Shown in pieces: positions 7,742 through 16,747 of a stretch of 64,000 nucleotides of DNA. The notes beneath the pieces were generated by a model, which saw only the letters and a program-made list of their open reading frames with translations, searched no databases and was not told where the DNA came from. The stretch is from Metabacillus dongyingensis (lineage in GTDB: Bacteria > Bacillota > Bacilli > Bacillales > Bacillaceae). Made by a program: the position numbers and the translations under genes. Within the stretch, counting starts at the first letter, position 1. Each line of letters opens with the position of its first letter. The stretch is from positions 2,110,001-2,174,000 of the forward strand of contig NZ_CP082944.1 in the NCBI RefSeq assembly GCF_019933155.2. Direction: 5' to 3'.

Positions 7742-10700
7742 ATGCGGAAGAAACATGTTAAACTGCTCAGTATTTTGTCAATTTTTATCCTGCTTCTCAC
7801 AATGCTTGCTCCGAGTGTTTCAACAGCAAGCTCAAAATCTGGAGTCAGCACCTCTGTAAAAGACCAGAAAAACATAGTGGCTGGGAAAGTCTCCAAAAAA
7901 TTGTCTCAGGCATTCGAAAAAGATGAAAAAGTAACGTTTCTCATAAAGTTAAAAGATCAAGTTGATACGGGTAAAGTGGCTAAAGATGCGATGAAAGAAG
8001 CAGCTAAAGATAAAGACTCCAAAGCCCAGGCAAAATATGAAAAACGTTCTGCTGTTGTCTCTTCGCTAAGAGCAAAAGCGATTGAAACACAGCAAAATCT
8101 TAAAACATACTTAACTAAAGAAGTGAAAGCTGGCAATGCGAAAGGTATTCAATCGTTTTACATCGTAAATGGACTGGCTGTAACTGCTACGGAGGAAGTG
8201 ATGGAGCAGGTTGCAGCATTTCCTGAGGTAGAAAAAGTGCTTCCAAATGAAATGCGGCAATTACACACTGAGTCCGCCAAAAAAGAAAAGGCTGTCCAAA
8301 AGTCAGTGGAATCTAAAGCGGCGCAAGCAAGCACAGAATGGAATATCGACCAAATTGGCGCACCTGCTGCCTGGGAAATGGGCATCGACGGGAGCGGAAC
8401 AGTTGTTGCTTCCATTGATACGGGAGTTCAGTGGGATCATCCGGCATTAAAGGATAAATACCGGGGTTATAACCCTGCAGCACCTGAATCACCTGATCAT
8501 GAATTCAGCTGGTTTGATGCTACTGCTGCCCAATCAGCTCCATATGATGATCAAGGTCACGGAACACATGTTACAGGTACGATGGTAGGGGCTGAACCAA
8601 ACGGAAGCAATCAAATTGGCGTAGCTCCTGGTGCAAAATGGATAGCTGTTAAAGCATTTACGGCAGATGGCGGATCAGATGCAGATTTATTGGCAGCTGG
8701 AGAATGGATTATTGCCCCAAAAGATGCTGATGGCAATCCCCACCCGGAAATGGCGCCTGATGTTGTCAACAATTCATGGGGCGGAGGAGCTGGACTTGAT
8801 GAATGGTACAGGCCAATGGTCCAAGCCTGGCGTGCAGCTGATATTTTTCCGGAATTTTCAGCTGGAAACACGACTTTATTCAATCCTGGAGGACCTGGTT
8901 CAATCGCCAATCCAGCAAACTATCCGGAATCCTTTGCTACAGGAGCGACTGACATAAATAATCAATTGGGTACATTTTCTCTGCAGGGACCATCACCTTA
9001 TGATGAAACGAAACCAGATATATCCGCTCCTGGCGTAAATATTCGTTCATCGGTCCCAGGAAGTGCTTATGAAGGCGGATGGAATGGCACATCAATGGCA
9101 GGCCCGCATGTTGCAGCTGTAGTTGCGCTGCTTAGACAAGTTGACTCCTCTATTACTGTTGACGAAATTGAGGAAGTACTGACCACAACGGCCACACCGC
9201 TTACTGATTCAACGTTTGCAAGCTCCCCAAACAATGGATATGGTCATGGACTAGTCAACGCATATGATGCCGTTTCCTCTCTTATGACAGGGCTTGGCAA
9301 AGTAAAAGGTCAAGTAGCAAAAGAGGGAGAAGATACTGAGGCTCCTGTCTTTTTGCACACAGCTCCAGGTGAAACCTTTGCAGGCATGAATCTGCCGCTC
9401 ACTATTGCTGTTCAGGATAACGTGAGTGTAACGAATGTCTCACTTCATTATCAGGATAACAGTGGAGATTGGCAAATCGCTGAAGCTCAAAGAATTTCAG
9501 GAGATTATCTGGACGGAGTATACGAGGCGGTCATACCTGGCAGTGCGATAACGGAAGGCACAATCGTATACAAATGGAAGGCGGTCGACTTTGGTGCAAA
9601 CGAAGTCGTTTCTGATGAGTATGAAATTGATGTACAGCCAGGGATTTCAACTGGTTATGAACAGGATTTTGAGTCTGGAGCGCTTGGCTTTACATCTTAT
9701 GGAACAAAAAACAGCTGGGAGCATGGAGTTCCAATAAATGGACCTGGCAATGCAGCTTCAGGTGAAAACGTATTTGCTACAAATTTAGATGGTGATTATG
9801 AAAATGGCGCAAATATGAATTTGCTCATGCCTCCAATTGATCTTCCTCAAGAAGGACAGACATTTTTGCAGTTTAAACAATGGCATGAATTAGAAGCCAG
9901 ATATGATTTCGGACATGTTTTTGTTTCAACAGATCAGGAAAACTGGACACAGGTATTGCGTGTAAATGGCGTTACAACAGGCTGGATAGATGGACAAGTG
10001 GATCTCACGCAATATGCCGGTCAAAGAATTTATGTTCAGTTTAATGTAACGACTGACGGAAGTGTAGTCAAAGATGGATGGTATTTAGACGATGTGAAAT
10101 TAACAAATACTGCTCTTGAAACACCTAGTAAAGCGGGTCTAGGCATAGATAAAAAACCAGTAAGTGATACAAAAGCCGGAAAAGAGAAGAAAGATAAGGT
10201 ATATCCTGATAAAATTTCTCCGGCACCATATGTGAAAAAGAGCAGCGCAAGTCAAGAAAATGCAGAGCCGGCAGCACTTCCGCTGCGTGCACAGGTAAGT
10301 GTTCTTGAAACAGGGCGCTCAACTTATTCCAGTCTTCAGGATGGAAGCTATGAAATCGTGCACGGTGCCGGATCATTCACCCTGCAGGCGGAAGCTTATG
10401 GATATGAATCCGAGACTCAGGCTGTTACTATTGAAAATGATGGTGTAACAGAAGCAAACTTCATTCTGGAAGAAAAGCCTCAGGGTACGGTCAGCGGTAC
10501 AATAACCAATGAAGTGACTGGAGAGCCAGTTCCGAATGCATCTCTCCTTTTAGTAGAGGATGCTGCCATTACTCCTGTTCAAACGAACAGTGAGGGTGAG
10601 TATGCCATTGTTGCTTATGAAGGCGATTATACGCTCAAAGCAATGGCTCCGTCCTATTACGGGGAAGACGTTCAAATTGAAATTGAAGCCGATCAGACAA

Positions 10701-12070
10701 TGATTCAAAATGTAACGTTAAAACCATTCATCGGTTATCCTGGTGAAATCGGGTATGATGACGGCTCTGCTGAAAATGCGCGTGCATTTAATGCTGCAGG
10801 CAACGGATGGGCAGTAAAAATGTCCCTTGCTGAAGGAAATGAGCGTGCAATGGTGACGGGAGGATTGTTCCGTTTCTGGGATACTGAATGGCCGGTGCCT
10901 GGGGGGACTGAATTCCAGGTAGCTATTTATGATGCATCCGGTACAGACGGTGCACCTGGGAAAAAACTTGCTGGACCAATTGACGCAGCTGCTCTGCGCA
11001 ACGGAGAATGGACAATGGTGAACTTGCTCGATCAGGGAGTCCTTGTAGAAGGAGACTTCTATATGGTTTATATTCAGACAAAAGCTAACCCGAACTCTCC
11101 GGGACTCGCCACAGATGAAAATGGAGAAAATGCCGGACGCAGTTATCAGATGGTCGGAGGAGCATGGTCAGCTTCACCAGCTGAAGAAGGAAATTACATG
11201 ATTCGTGCAATCGTGAATTATGAAGTGACAGCACCTGAGATCACTTCCCCTAAAGACGGAACATATACGAATCAGGAAAAGGCGGTTGTTGAGGGAAAAG
11301 CATCTCCAACAACAACTGTGCATGTATATAATGGAAGTTCTGAAGCTGCTGCAGTACAAGCAGCTGAAAATGGCACATTCCGTGCAGAAGTTACACTGCA
11401 GGAAGGGGAAAACGTGCTGACTGCAAAATCCAGTACAGAAGCCGGAATGACAGATGCTTCAAATGCAGTGAAGATTACTCTGGATAAAACGAAGCCGCAA
11501 TTCACCGTTGAAAATCCTAAAAACGGTGAAAAATTCAATACAGAAGCGTTAACTGTCAGCGGAACAGTGACAGATGAAAACCTTGACTGGATTAAGGTAA
11601 ATGGACAAAAAGCGTCCGTTAAAGATGGAACTTTCTCTAAGCGGATCCTTCTGGAAAATGGAGAAAATATCATTACTGTTCTTGCTTCTGACAAAGCTTC
11701 CAATCGTTTAAAGAAAACAGTAAAAGTATATGTAAAGTATGACGCGCCAATCATTGAAAACATCCAGCCGTCTGCAGATAAATATATTAAATCAGGAGAA
11801 AGTGTGAAGATAGAGTTTACTAGTGAAGAAGATCTCGATGCGACATTTGTGCTTCATATGCCGCTCACAAATGCAAGCATCCAAAATGCAACAGAGCTGC
11901 CGCTGAGAGAAACGTCTCCTGGCCATTACGAAGGATACTATACAGCGACATCGAACATGAAGGCTGACGGGGCACGGATTGAAGTAATCGCAAGAGATGA
12001 CTTCGGCAATGAAACAAGAAAGATTGCTGAAGGCAAATTATTCATTAATGGAAAGCAACCGGCGAAATAA
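7742..12070 (+). CDS. bpr: Secreted subtilisin-family protease, bacillopeptidase F type
   Basis: Extracellular serine endopeptidase of family S8. I start at ATG 7742 (after AAAGGGGGA); an upstream in-frame ATG would add 18 residues before the signal peptide and lacks a good ribosome binding site. Signal peptide 1-29, cleavage likely after VSTA. An inhibitor-type propeptide (about 45-195) is followed by the S8 domain with Asp226 (SIDTG), His273 (GHGTHVTG), oxyanion Asn (NNSWGGG) and Ser451 (GTSMAGPH). The C-terminal 900 residues hold an Ig-like domain, a MAM or immune-inhibitor-A-like jelly roll, a carboxypeptidase-regulatory-like repeat and Ig-like repeats. At 1442 residues it matches B. subtilis Bpr (about 1430). 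No cell-wall anchor is visible. Confidence 0.92.
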   Translation: MRKKHVKLLSILSIFILLLTMLAPSVSTASSKSGVSTSVKDQKNIVAGKVSKKLSQAFEKDEKVTFLIKLKDQVDTGKVAKDAMKEAAKDKDSKAQAKYEKRSAVVSSLRAKAIETQQNLKTYLTKEVKAGNAKGIQSFYIVNGLAVTATEEVMEQVAAFPEVEKVLPNEMRQLHTESAKKEKAVQKSVESKAAQASTEWNIDQIGAPAAWEMGIDGSGTVVASIDTGVQWDHPALKDKYRGYNPAAPESPDHEFSWFDATAAQSAPYDDQGHGTHVTGTMVGAEPNGSNQIGVAPGAKWIAVKAFTADGGSDADLLAAGEWIIAPKDADGNPHPEMAPDVVNNSWGGGAGLDEWYRPMVQAWRAADIFPEFSAGNTTLFNPGGPGSIANPANYPESFATGATDINNQLGTFSLQGPSPYDETKPDISAPGVNIRSSVPGSAYEGGWNGTSMAGPHVAAVVALLRQVDSSITVDEIEEVLTTTATPLTDSTFASSPNNGYGHGLVNAYDAVSSLMTGLGKVKGQVAKEGEDTEAPVFLHTAPGETFAGMNLPLTIAVQDNVSVTNVSLHYQDNSGDWQIAEAQRISGDYLDGVYEAVIPGSAITEGTIVYKWKAVDFGANEVVSDEYEIDVQPGISTGYEQDFESGALGFTSYGTKNSWEHGVPINGPGNAASGENVFATNLDGDYENGANMNLLMPPIDLPQEGQTFLQFKQWHELEARYDFGHVFVSTDQENWTQVLRVNGVTTGWIDGQVDLTQYAGQRIYVQFNVTTDGSVVKDGWYLDDVKLTNTALETPSKAGLGIDKKPVSDTKAGKEKKDKVYPDKISPAPYVKKSSASQENAEPAALPLRAQVSVLETGRSTYSSLQDGSYEIVHGAGSFTLQAEAYGYESETQAVTIENDGVTEANFILEEKPQGTVSGTITNEVTGEPVPNASLLLVEDAAITPVQTNSEGEYAIVAYEGDYTLKAMAPSYYGEDVQIEIEADQTMIQNVTLKPFIGYPGEIGYDDGSAENARAFNAAGNGWAVKMSLAEGNERAMVTGGLFRFWDTEWPVPGGTEFQVAIYDASGTDGAPGKKLAGPIDAAALRNGEWTMVNLLDQGVLVEGDFYMVYIQTKANPNSPGLATDENGENAGRSYQMVGGAWSASPAEEGNYMIRAIVNYEVTAPEITSPKDGTYTNQEKAVVEGKASPTTTVHVYNGSSEAAAVQAAENGTFRAEVTLQEGENVLTAKSSTEAGMTDASNAVKITLDKTKPQFTVENPKNGEKFNTEALTVSGTVTDENLDWIKVNGQKASVKDGTFSKRILLENGENIITVLASDKASNRLKKTVKVYVKYDAPIIENIQPSADKYIKSGESVKIEFTSEEDLDATFVLHMPLTNASIQNATELPLRETSPGHYEGYYTATSNMKADGARIEVIARDDFGNETRKIAEGKLFINGKQPAK

Positions 12071-12085
12071 AAAGTTTCTAAAGGG

Positions 12086-12126
12086 AAAAAACTCTTTTTT
12101 CTGCAGTGCAGAAAAAAGAGTTTTTT
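12086..12126 (+). terminator. Intrinsic terminator after bpr
   Basis: A 20-bp inverted repeat (AAAAAACTCTTTTTTCTGCA and its complement) with a single-base centre ends in six T. It can work in both directions. Confidence 0.92.
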
Positions 12127-12172
12127 CATTTTTGAGAGGACCATAAACACGAAAAAATGCCATCTTTTTTCA

Positions 12173-12258
12173 TCGACAAATAATCGCGATATCTATCAAA
12201 AATACACTATTTTATCGGCAGTAACTGACAGACTTCACCTGTGCGTCTCAGCTATACT
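12173..12258 (+). promoter_or_regulatory. spoIIG promoter, Spo0A-activated type with 22-nt spacer
   Basis: CTGACA (12225-12230) and TATACT (12253-12258) are separated by exactly 22 nt, the unusual spacing known for the B. subtilis spoIIG promoter, which sigma-A uses only with phosphorylated Spo0A. Spo0A-box-like sites fit the known layout. TCGACAAA (12173-12180; TTTGTCGA on the other strand) is about 85-90 nt before the expected start, and ATCGGCA (12214-12220, 5 of 7 to TTCGACA) is just above the -35. Confidence 0.75.
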
Positions 12259-12332
12259 ATTACTATCCAATCGGACAGTGCCCTTATTTTTCAATGGGCA
12301 AGTGAAAACACCTTTGGGGAAAGGAGTTTCAC

Positions 12333-13262
12333 GTGTCAATCTATTTAGATGTTATCTGGTTTTTAAATTTTTCCTTTGATTTACTGCTGCTTCTTCTTAC
12401 CGCTATTTTATTGAAAAGGAAAATTTGGAAGCTGCGGATTGTGATTGGTGCCCTAATTGGATCGAGTATTATTCTATTGATGTTTACTCCATTTGCTTCT
12501 TTAGCGGTTCACCCTTTCGGAAAACTCTTGGTCTCGATTATGATGGTGCTGTCAGCCTTTGGTTTTAAACGGTTTAAATATTTTGCCCAGTCACTGTTTA
12601 CCTTTTATTTTGTCACCTTTATGGTAGGCGGCGGTATGATTGGGGCCCATTACTTTATTCAGACGGAGATTGGCATTTTTGATGGTATTCTGATGACAAA
12701 CAAAGGAGGCTTTGGTGATCCGATCAGCTGGCTGTTTGTCTTAATCGGTTTTCCTGCAGCTTGGATTTTTTCAAGGAAACGGCTCGATGATTTAGAAATG
12801 AAAAAAATTCAGTATGATCAAATCGTTTCAGTATCAATAAAAATCGGTGATATTTCATTCTGTTTAAAAGGGCTGATAGACAGCGGCAATCAGCTTTATG
12901 ATCCTATATCAAAAAGTCCCGTTATGATTGTAGATGCGCAGAAAGCAGCTGAATATTTGCCTGATCCCCTTATATCTATTGCCTTACAAGAGGATGTCAT
13001 GGCAGCACTTGCAGCTTCTGAGGAACCACATCCGCTAGAGAACAGGGTGCGGATTATTCCATTTCGGGTAGTAGGAAAGTCCAATCAATTTTTAATCGGT
13101 TTAAAACCAGATGAAGTGATCATCACCACTGCGGATGAGACCATCCAGGTACCTAAAGCAATTGTCGGATTAAACCGAACAAGCCTGTCGCCTGAAGAAG
13201 AATATGAATGCATCGTTCATCCGAAGATGCTTCAGAGCGGGTCCATACAAGACGTCTCTTGA
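12333..13262 (+). CDS. spoIIGA: Pro-sigma-E processing protease SpoIIGA
   Basis: Membrane aspartic protease that cleaves pro-sigma-E in the mother cell after a signal from the forespore (SpoIIR). The N-terminal half has five hydrophobic segments (about residues 5-25, 33-54, 58-76, 85-107 and 131-148). The C-terminal half is the protease domain with the catalytic motif LIDSGNQLYDP, Asp183, the same position as in B. subtilis. The start is GTG 12333 behind AAAGGAG, and the next residues SIYLDVIWFLNF match the family N-terminus. 309 residues is normal. It precedes sigE by 55 nt in the spoIIG operon. Confidence 0.96.
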   Translation: MSIYLDVIWFLNFSFDLLLLLLTAILLKRKIWKLRIVIGALIGSSIILLMFTPFASLAVHPFGKLLVSIMMVLSAFGFKRFKYFAQSLFTFYFVTFMVGGGMIGAHYFIQTEIGIFDGILMTNKGGFGDPISWLFVLIGFPAAWIFSRKRLDDLEMKKIQYDQIVSVSIKIGDISFCLKGLIDSGNQLYDPISKSPVMIVDAQKAAEYLPDPLISIALQEDVMAALAASEEPHPLENRVRIIPFRVVGKSNQFLIGLKPDEVIITTADETIQVPKAIVGLNRTSLSPEEEYECIVHPKMLQSGSIQDVS

Positions 13263-13317
13263 GGACCACCCTGTAGTATTTTACTCATAGCATCTGAAAA
13301 ATAGAAGGGGGAGAACT

Positions 13318-14037
13318 ATGAAAAAACTAAAATTGCATGTGACTTATCTATGGTACAAATTATTAATGAAGCTTGGACTTAAAACAGATGAAATTCACTA
13401 CATAGGCGGAAGTGAAGCCCTGCCGCCTCCGCTTTCAAAGGATGAAGAAGAAGTCCTGCTCAGAAAGCTGCCAGGCGGAGATCAGGCCGCACGCTCCATT
13501 TTAATTGAGCGGAACCTTCGATTGGTTGTTTACATCGCCCGCAAATTTGAGAACACGGGCATCAACATTGAAGATTTAATCAGCATTGGAACAATCGGAT
13601 TAATCAAAGCAGTCAATACCTTTAATCCTGAAAAGAAAATTAAGCTTGCCACATATGCATCACGATGCATCGAAAATGAAATCTTAATGTATTTGCGCCG
13701 CAATAATAAAATTCGTTCAGAAGTTTCCTTTGATGAACCTTTAAACATTGACTGGGATGGAAATGAGCTTCTCCTTTCGGATGTGCTTGGAACAGAGGAA
13801 GATATTATTACAAAAGATCTGGAAGCAAATGTTGACCGAAAATTGCTTTTGAAGGCCCTTCAGCAGCTGAATGACAGGGAAAAGCAAATTATGGAGCTGC
13901 GTTTCGGGCTTCAAGGGGGAGAAGAAAAAACCCAAAAAGATGTCGCAGATATGCTTGGGATATCCCAGTCCTACATTTCAAGGCTTGAAAAAAGAATTAT
14001 TAAAAGATTGCGTAAAGAATTCAATAAAATGGTCTAA
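13318..14037 (+). CDS. sigE: Pro-sigma-E, early mother-cell sigma factor
   Basis: RNA polymerase sigma factor for early mother-cell genes, made as an inactive membrane-bound precursor. 239 residues, equal to B. subtilis. The amphipathic pro-sequence occupies about 1-27 ([16 protein letters not shown]), with the expected cleavage at about residue 27-28. Regions 2.1-2.4 ([37 protein letters not shown]) and 4.2 ([27 protein letters not shown]) are nearly invariant. The residue before the presumed cleavage is His27, where I recall Tyr in B. subtilis. Start ATG after AAGGGGGAG. Confidence 0.97.
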   Translation: MKKLKLHVTYLWYKLLMKLGLKTDEIHYIGGSEALPPPLSKDEEEVLLRKLPGGDQAARSILIERNLRLVVYIARKFENTGINIEDLISIGTIGLIKAVNTFNPEKKIKLATYASRCIENEILMYLRRNNKIRSEVSFDEPLNIDWDGNELLLSDVLGTEEDIITKDLEANVDRKLLLKALQQLNDREKQIMELRFGLQGGEEKTQKDVADMLGISQSYISRLEKRIIKRLRKEFNKMV

Positions 14038-14132
14038 AAAAATTTTTATCCAATAAAATTCCAATCACTGTATGGTTTTATCCGTTTGTGAATGATTTCA
14101 CCGCATGGACATGTGCATATTTTTCCCACCTA

Positions 14133-14179
14133 AGGAGATACTTAACTCTGTACAGCAGCTCCTGTTAGGAGGGAAAGAT
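14133..14179 (+). promoter_or_regulatory. sigG leader with a hairpin that covers the ribosome binding site
   Basis: CTCCT (14159-14163) can pair with AGGAG (14167-14171), which is the core of the sigG ribosome binding site, leaving a 3-nt loop. A second AGGAG (14133-14137) could pair with the same CTCCT and free the site. A hairpin in the sigG leader that lowers translation is known in B. subtilis. The alternative pairing is my inference. Confidence 0.6.
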
Positions 14180-14959
14180 GTGGCAAGAAATAAAGTTGAA
14201 ATTTGCGGAGTAGATACTTCCAAACTTCCAGTCCTAAAAAATGAGGAAATGAGAATTTTGTTCAGGGAAATGCAAAGCGGTGAACTATCAGCTAGAGAAA
14301 AGCTGGTAAACGGCAATTTACGCCTGGTTTTAAGCGTCATTCAGCGTTTTAACAACCGGGGAGAATTTGTTGATGACCTGTTTCAAGTTGGCTGCATTGG
14401 ACTTATGAAATCGATTGATAATTTCGATCTTGGCCAAAATGTAAAATTTTCAACTTATGCTGTACCCATGATAATTGGGGAAATCAGAAGATATTTGCGG
14501 GACAATAATCCAATCCGCGTATCAAGATCTCTTCGTGATATTGCCTATAAAGCTTTGCAGGTCAGAGAACAATTAATGAGCAAGACCTCAAGGGAACCTA
14601 CCGCTGAAGAGATTTCCCGGGTTCTAGAAGTTCCTCATGAAGAAATTGTTTTTGCTCTAGACGCTATTCAAGATCCTGTTTCTCTGTTTGAACCGATTTA
14701 CAATGATGGGGGCGACCCGATTTATGTAATGGATCAGCTTAGCGATGAGAAAAACCGAGATTCTCATTGGATAGAAGAAATCGCTTTAAAAGAAGGAATG
14801 AGACGGCTGAATGACCGTGAAAAGCTGATTCTCAGAAAGCGATTCTTTCAAGGGAAAACTCAAATGGAAGTAGCAGAAGAAATAGGTATTTCTCAAGCAC
14901 AGGTTTCAAGACTTGAGAAAGCTGCAATCAAACAAATGAATAAGAACATACAAAATTAG
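14180..14959 (+). CDS. sigG: Late forespore sigma factor sigma-G
   Basis: Sigma factor for late forespore genes, held by SpoIIAB and activated after engulfment. I start at GTG 14180 behind TTAGGAGGG, giving 259 residues (B. subtilis 260) beginning ARNKVEICGVDTSKLPVLKNEEM, the conserved N-terminus. The frame stays open upstream to ATG 14105, but that codon has no ribosome binding site. Region 2 (NLRLVLSVIQRFNNRGEFVDDLFQVGCIGLMKS), region 3, and region 4.2 (TQMEVAEEIGISQAQVSRLEKAAIKQM) are complete. The 142-nt gap after sigE has room for a forespore promoter; a weak GTATG-N15-GAATGATTT pair lies at 14070-14098. Readthrough from spoIIG is also possible. Confidence 0.96.
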   Translation: MARNKVEICGVDTSKLPVLKNEEMRILFREMQSGELSAREKLVNGNLRLVLSVIQRFNNRGEFVDDLFQVGCIGLMKSIDNFDLGQNVKFSTYAVPMIIGEIRRYLRDNNPIRVSRSLRDIAYKALQVREQLMSKTSREPTAEEISRVLEVPHEEIVFALDAIQDPVSLFEPIYNDGGDPIYVMDQLSDEKNRDSHWIEEIALKEGMRRLNDREKLILRKRFFQGKTQMEVAEEIGISQAQVSRLEKAAIKQMNKNIQN

Positions 14960-14985
14960 GACTGTTCATCTGAACAGTCCTTTTC
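14958..14985 (+). terminator. Terminator after sigG, probably shared with ycgQ
   Basis: Stem AGGACTGTTCA / TGAACAGTCCT with a 2-nt centre, then TTTTC. It lies between convergent genes (ycgQ ends at 14989) and may also serve the minus strand. Confidence 0.85.
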
Positions 14986-14988
14986 ATA

Positions 14989-15828
14989 TTAATATCCTCT
15001 GTAGACATACGGATCTTTCGGCTCTTTGATTTTTTTCCATGATTCAGCCTTTAAATAAGGGATTTCAGACTTGAAAGGCTGATAATAAATTGAAGATAAC
15101 GTACCTTTTACTTGAGCCCATTCATCATCTTTTAAATTGACTTCTTCAGGAAGTTCTACAAGCAGTCCGTAAACCCCCGAATCTGCGATGCAGTGTATAA
15201 TACCGAAACGCAAAACAAAAATCTGATTTTTCTTAATGGATTCTCCCTTAAAAGCAAATCCATCAAACTGAATGGTTTTATCTGTAAACTCACCCGGAAA
15301 CTGATAAATCGTTTCAAGCGCCTTTAAATAATTTACATCATTTAATTGAATGGAAGACTGTTTAGAATATTTTCTCAGTTCCTCATGCATTAAATCATAA
15401 TGTCCCTCTTTCCCATAATAAACACTTGTATCCGGCATTAAATATTGATTACGTGAAAATTCACCGGAATTTTCGATGTTTTGAAAGGTAAAGCCTTTTG
15501 CTTTAACAATAGTAGAATCCAATTTGGCAATCGGAAAAAAGAAACCTGCAATTAACGGGTATATAAAAACGCAGCTGAGTAAAAATCTGCCTATACTGGA
15601 CGGTTTATCATGATGGTGATCATGATGGCAGCAGTTTGTTTCACATTCCCCTTCTTCAGGTGTTTTAAAATAAGTATAGGCCTGAATGGCAGTGAAGAGG
15701 GTAAAAATGAAAATTGCACTATAAGACAAGTATGCATACTTCATATTAATATACTTTGTAATATTTCCAGAAGCATGAAGGTGAAAAAAGAAATAAGTAA
15801 ATGCCATTAACAGCAAGATTCGGAACAA
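14989..15828 (-). CDS. ycgQ: YcgQ-like TIGR03943/DUF1980 membrane protein
   Basis: Partner protein of the YcgR-type permease; molecular function not established. I start at TTG 15828 on the minus strand because AAAGGAGG lies about 10 nt upstream; a TTG 12 codons earlier would overlap ycgR. The N-terminal part has two hydrophobic segments (about 2-16 and 34-53), then a Cys/His-rich loop (C62, C66, C67, then HHDHHHD at 68-74) that looks metal-binding. A third membrane segment (about 80-98) precedes a soluble C-terminal domain of about 170 residues. The gene is 16 nt after ycgR, so one operon. In B. subtilis the homologous pair is elsewhere on the chromosome. Confidence 0.75.
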   Translation of the reverse strand: MFRILLLMAFTYFFFHLHASGNITKYINMKYAYLSYSAIFIFTLFTAIQAYTYFKTPEEGECETNCCHHDHHHDKPSSIGRFLLSCVFIYPLIAGFFFPIAKLDSTIVKAKGFTFQNIENSGEFSRNQYLMPDTSVYYGKEGHYDLMHEELRKYSKQSSIQLNDVNYLKALETIYQFPGEFTDKTIQFDGFAFKGESIKKNQIFVLRFGIIHCIADSGVYGLLVELPEEVNLKDDEWAQVKGTLSSIYYQPFKSEIPYLKAESWKKIKEPKDPYVYRGY

Positions 15829-15844
15829 TGTGATAGATCCTCCT

Positions 15845-16729
15845 TTAGATAAGCAGTGAGCCAATCAGCACTAAAATTGTGATATAGGCTATTAATGTAA
15901 AAACAAATTTTTTCTTGAAAGCATCAAGCATCATAAGCATATTTTTTATATCGATCATAGGGCCGTAAACTAAGAAGGCAACAATTGATCCTGTTGAAAA
16001 AGTGCTTGTAAATGAAGATGCAATAAAAGCATCCGCTTCTGAACACAGAGATAAGATAAATGCCAGGCCCATCATGACGGCTGACGAAGATACTTCATTT
16101 TGTCCTATCGCAAGCAAGGTAGATGTCTTAATAAATGTTTGCATCGCAGCCGCAATGAAAGCTCCAATAATTAAGTATTTTCCCACTGAGAAGAATTCAT
16201 CGACAGCGTGCTGCAGGGCTCCCAAAAGTTTTTGAAAGAAATGAGGTTCACCTATTAAATCATGATTATGAACATCTAGTGTTTTTTTCTCTAAAAGCTG
16301 TTGACTATTATACTGAAATGAGATAATCAGGCCGACTATAATGGAGACAATGATTGCAAGCCCTCCGCGATAAAGCATAATGTCCCAATTATTGCCGAAT
16401 GCAACATAGGTTGAAAATAAGACAATTGGGTTAATAACTGGCCCAGTCAGCATAAACGCGATTCCCATATGCAAGGGTACTCCTTTTAAAATAAGCCTTC
16501 TGACAATTGGGATAATCCCGCATTCACATGCAGGAAATAATGCGCCAATAAACGTACCATAAAGAACAGAAAGAAAACGGTTTTTAGGAATGAATTTAGA
16601 AACCATCTGCTCTGTAATGAAAATTTGGATGATGCCCGAAATAAATACTCCCAAAAGTACAAAAGGCATTGCTTCTATTAAAATACTTATAAAAATGGAA
16701 TTCATTTGAAAAAAAGCTTGTTTTGTCAC
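15845..16729 (-). CDS. ycgR: YcgR-like UPF0718 (ArsP_1) family permease
   Basis: Polytopic membrane permease of the UPF0718/DUF318 family, 294 residues, the same length as B. subtilis YcgR as I recall. About eight hydrophobic segments are split by a hydrophilic loop (about 145-170). The family motif FPACECGIIPIVRRL (66-80, Cys68 and Cys70) and the GPVINPIV segment (96-103) are present, and the C-terminal half repeats a CSEADAFIA motif. Relatives are linked to metal or metalloid transport; the substrate here is unknown. GTG start behind GGAGGA. A palindromic site just upstream suggests repression by a Fur-family protein. It occupies the place of ylmA in B. subtilis. Confidence 0.75.
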   Translation of the reverse strand: MTKQAFFQMNSIFISILIEAMPFVLLGVFISGIIQIFITEQMVSKFIPKNRFLSVLYGTFIGALFPACECGIIPIVRRLILKGVPLHMGIAFMLTGPVINPIVLFSTYVAFGNNWDIMLYRGGLAIIVSIIVGLIISFQYNSQQLLEKKTLDVHNHDLIGEPHFFQKLLGALQHAVDEFFSVGKYLIIGAFIAAAMQTFIKTSTLLAIGQNEVSSSAVMMGLAFILSLCSEADAFIASSFTSTFSTGSIVAFLVYGPMIDIKNMLMMLDAFKKKFVFTLIAYITILVLIGSLLI

Positions 16730-16747
16730 TTAAAATCCTCCGCTTTG

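Noticed and set aside
11272..11763. 163-codon minus-strand frame opposite bpr
   Set aside because: Antisense shadow of the conserved Ig-like domains of Bpr; low-complexity Ser/Phe content and no start signal.
14105..14179. N-terminal extension of sigG from an upstream in-frame ATG
   Set aside because: No ribosome binding site, and the segment carries the leader hairpin. GTG 14180 gives the conserved N-terminus and length.
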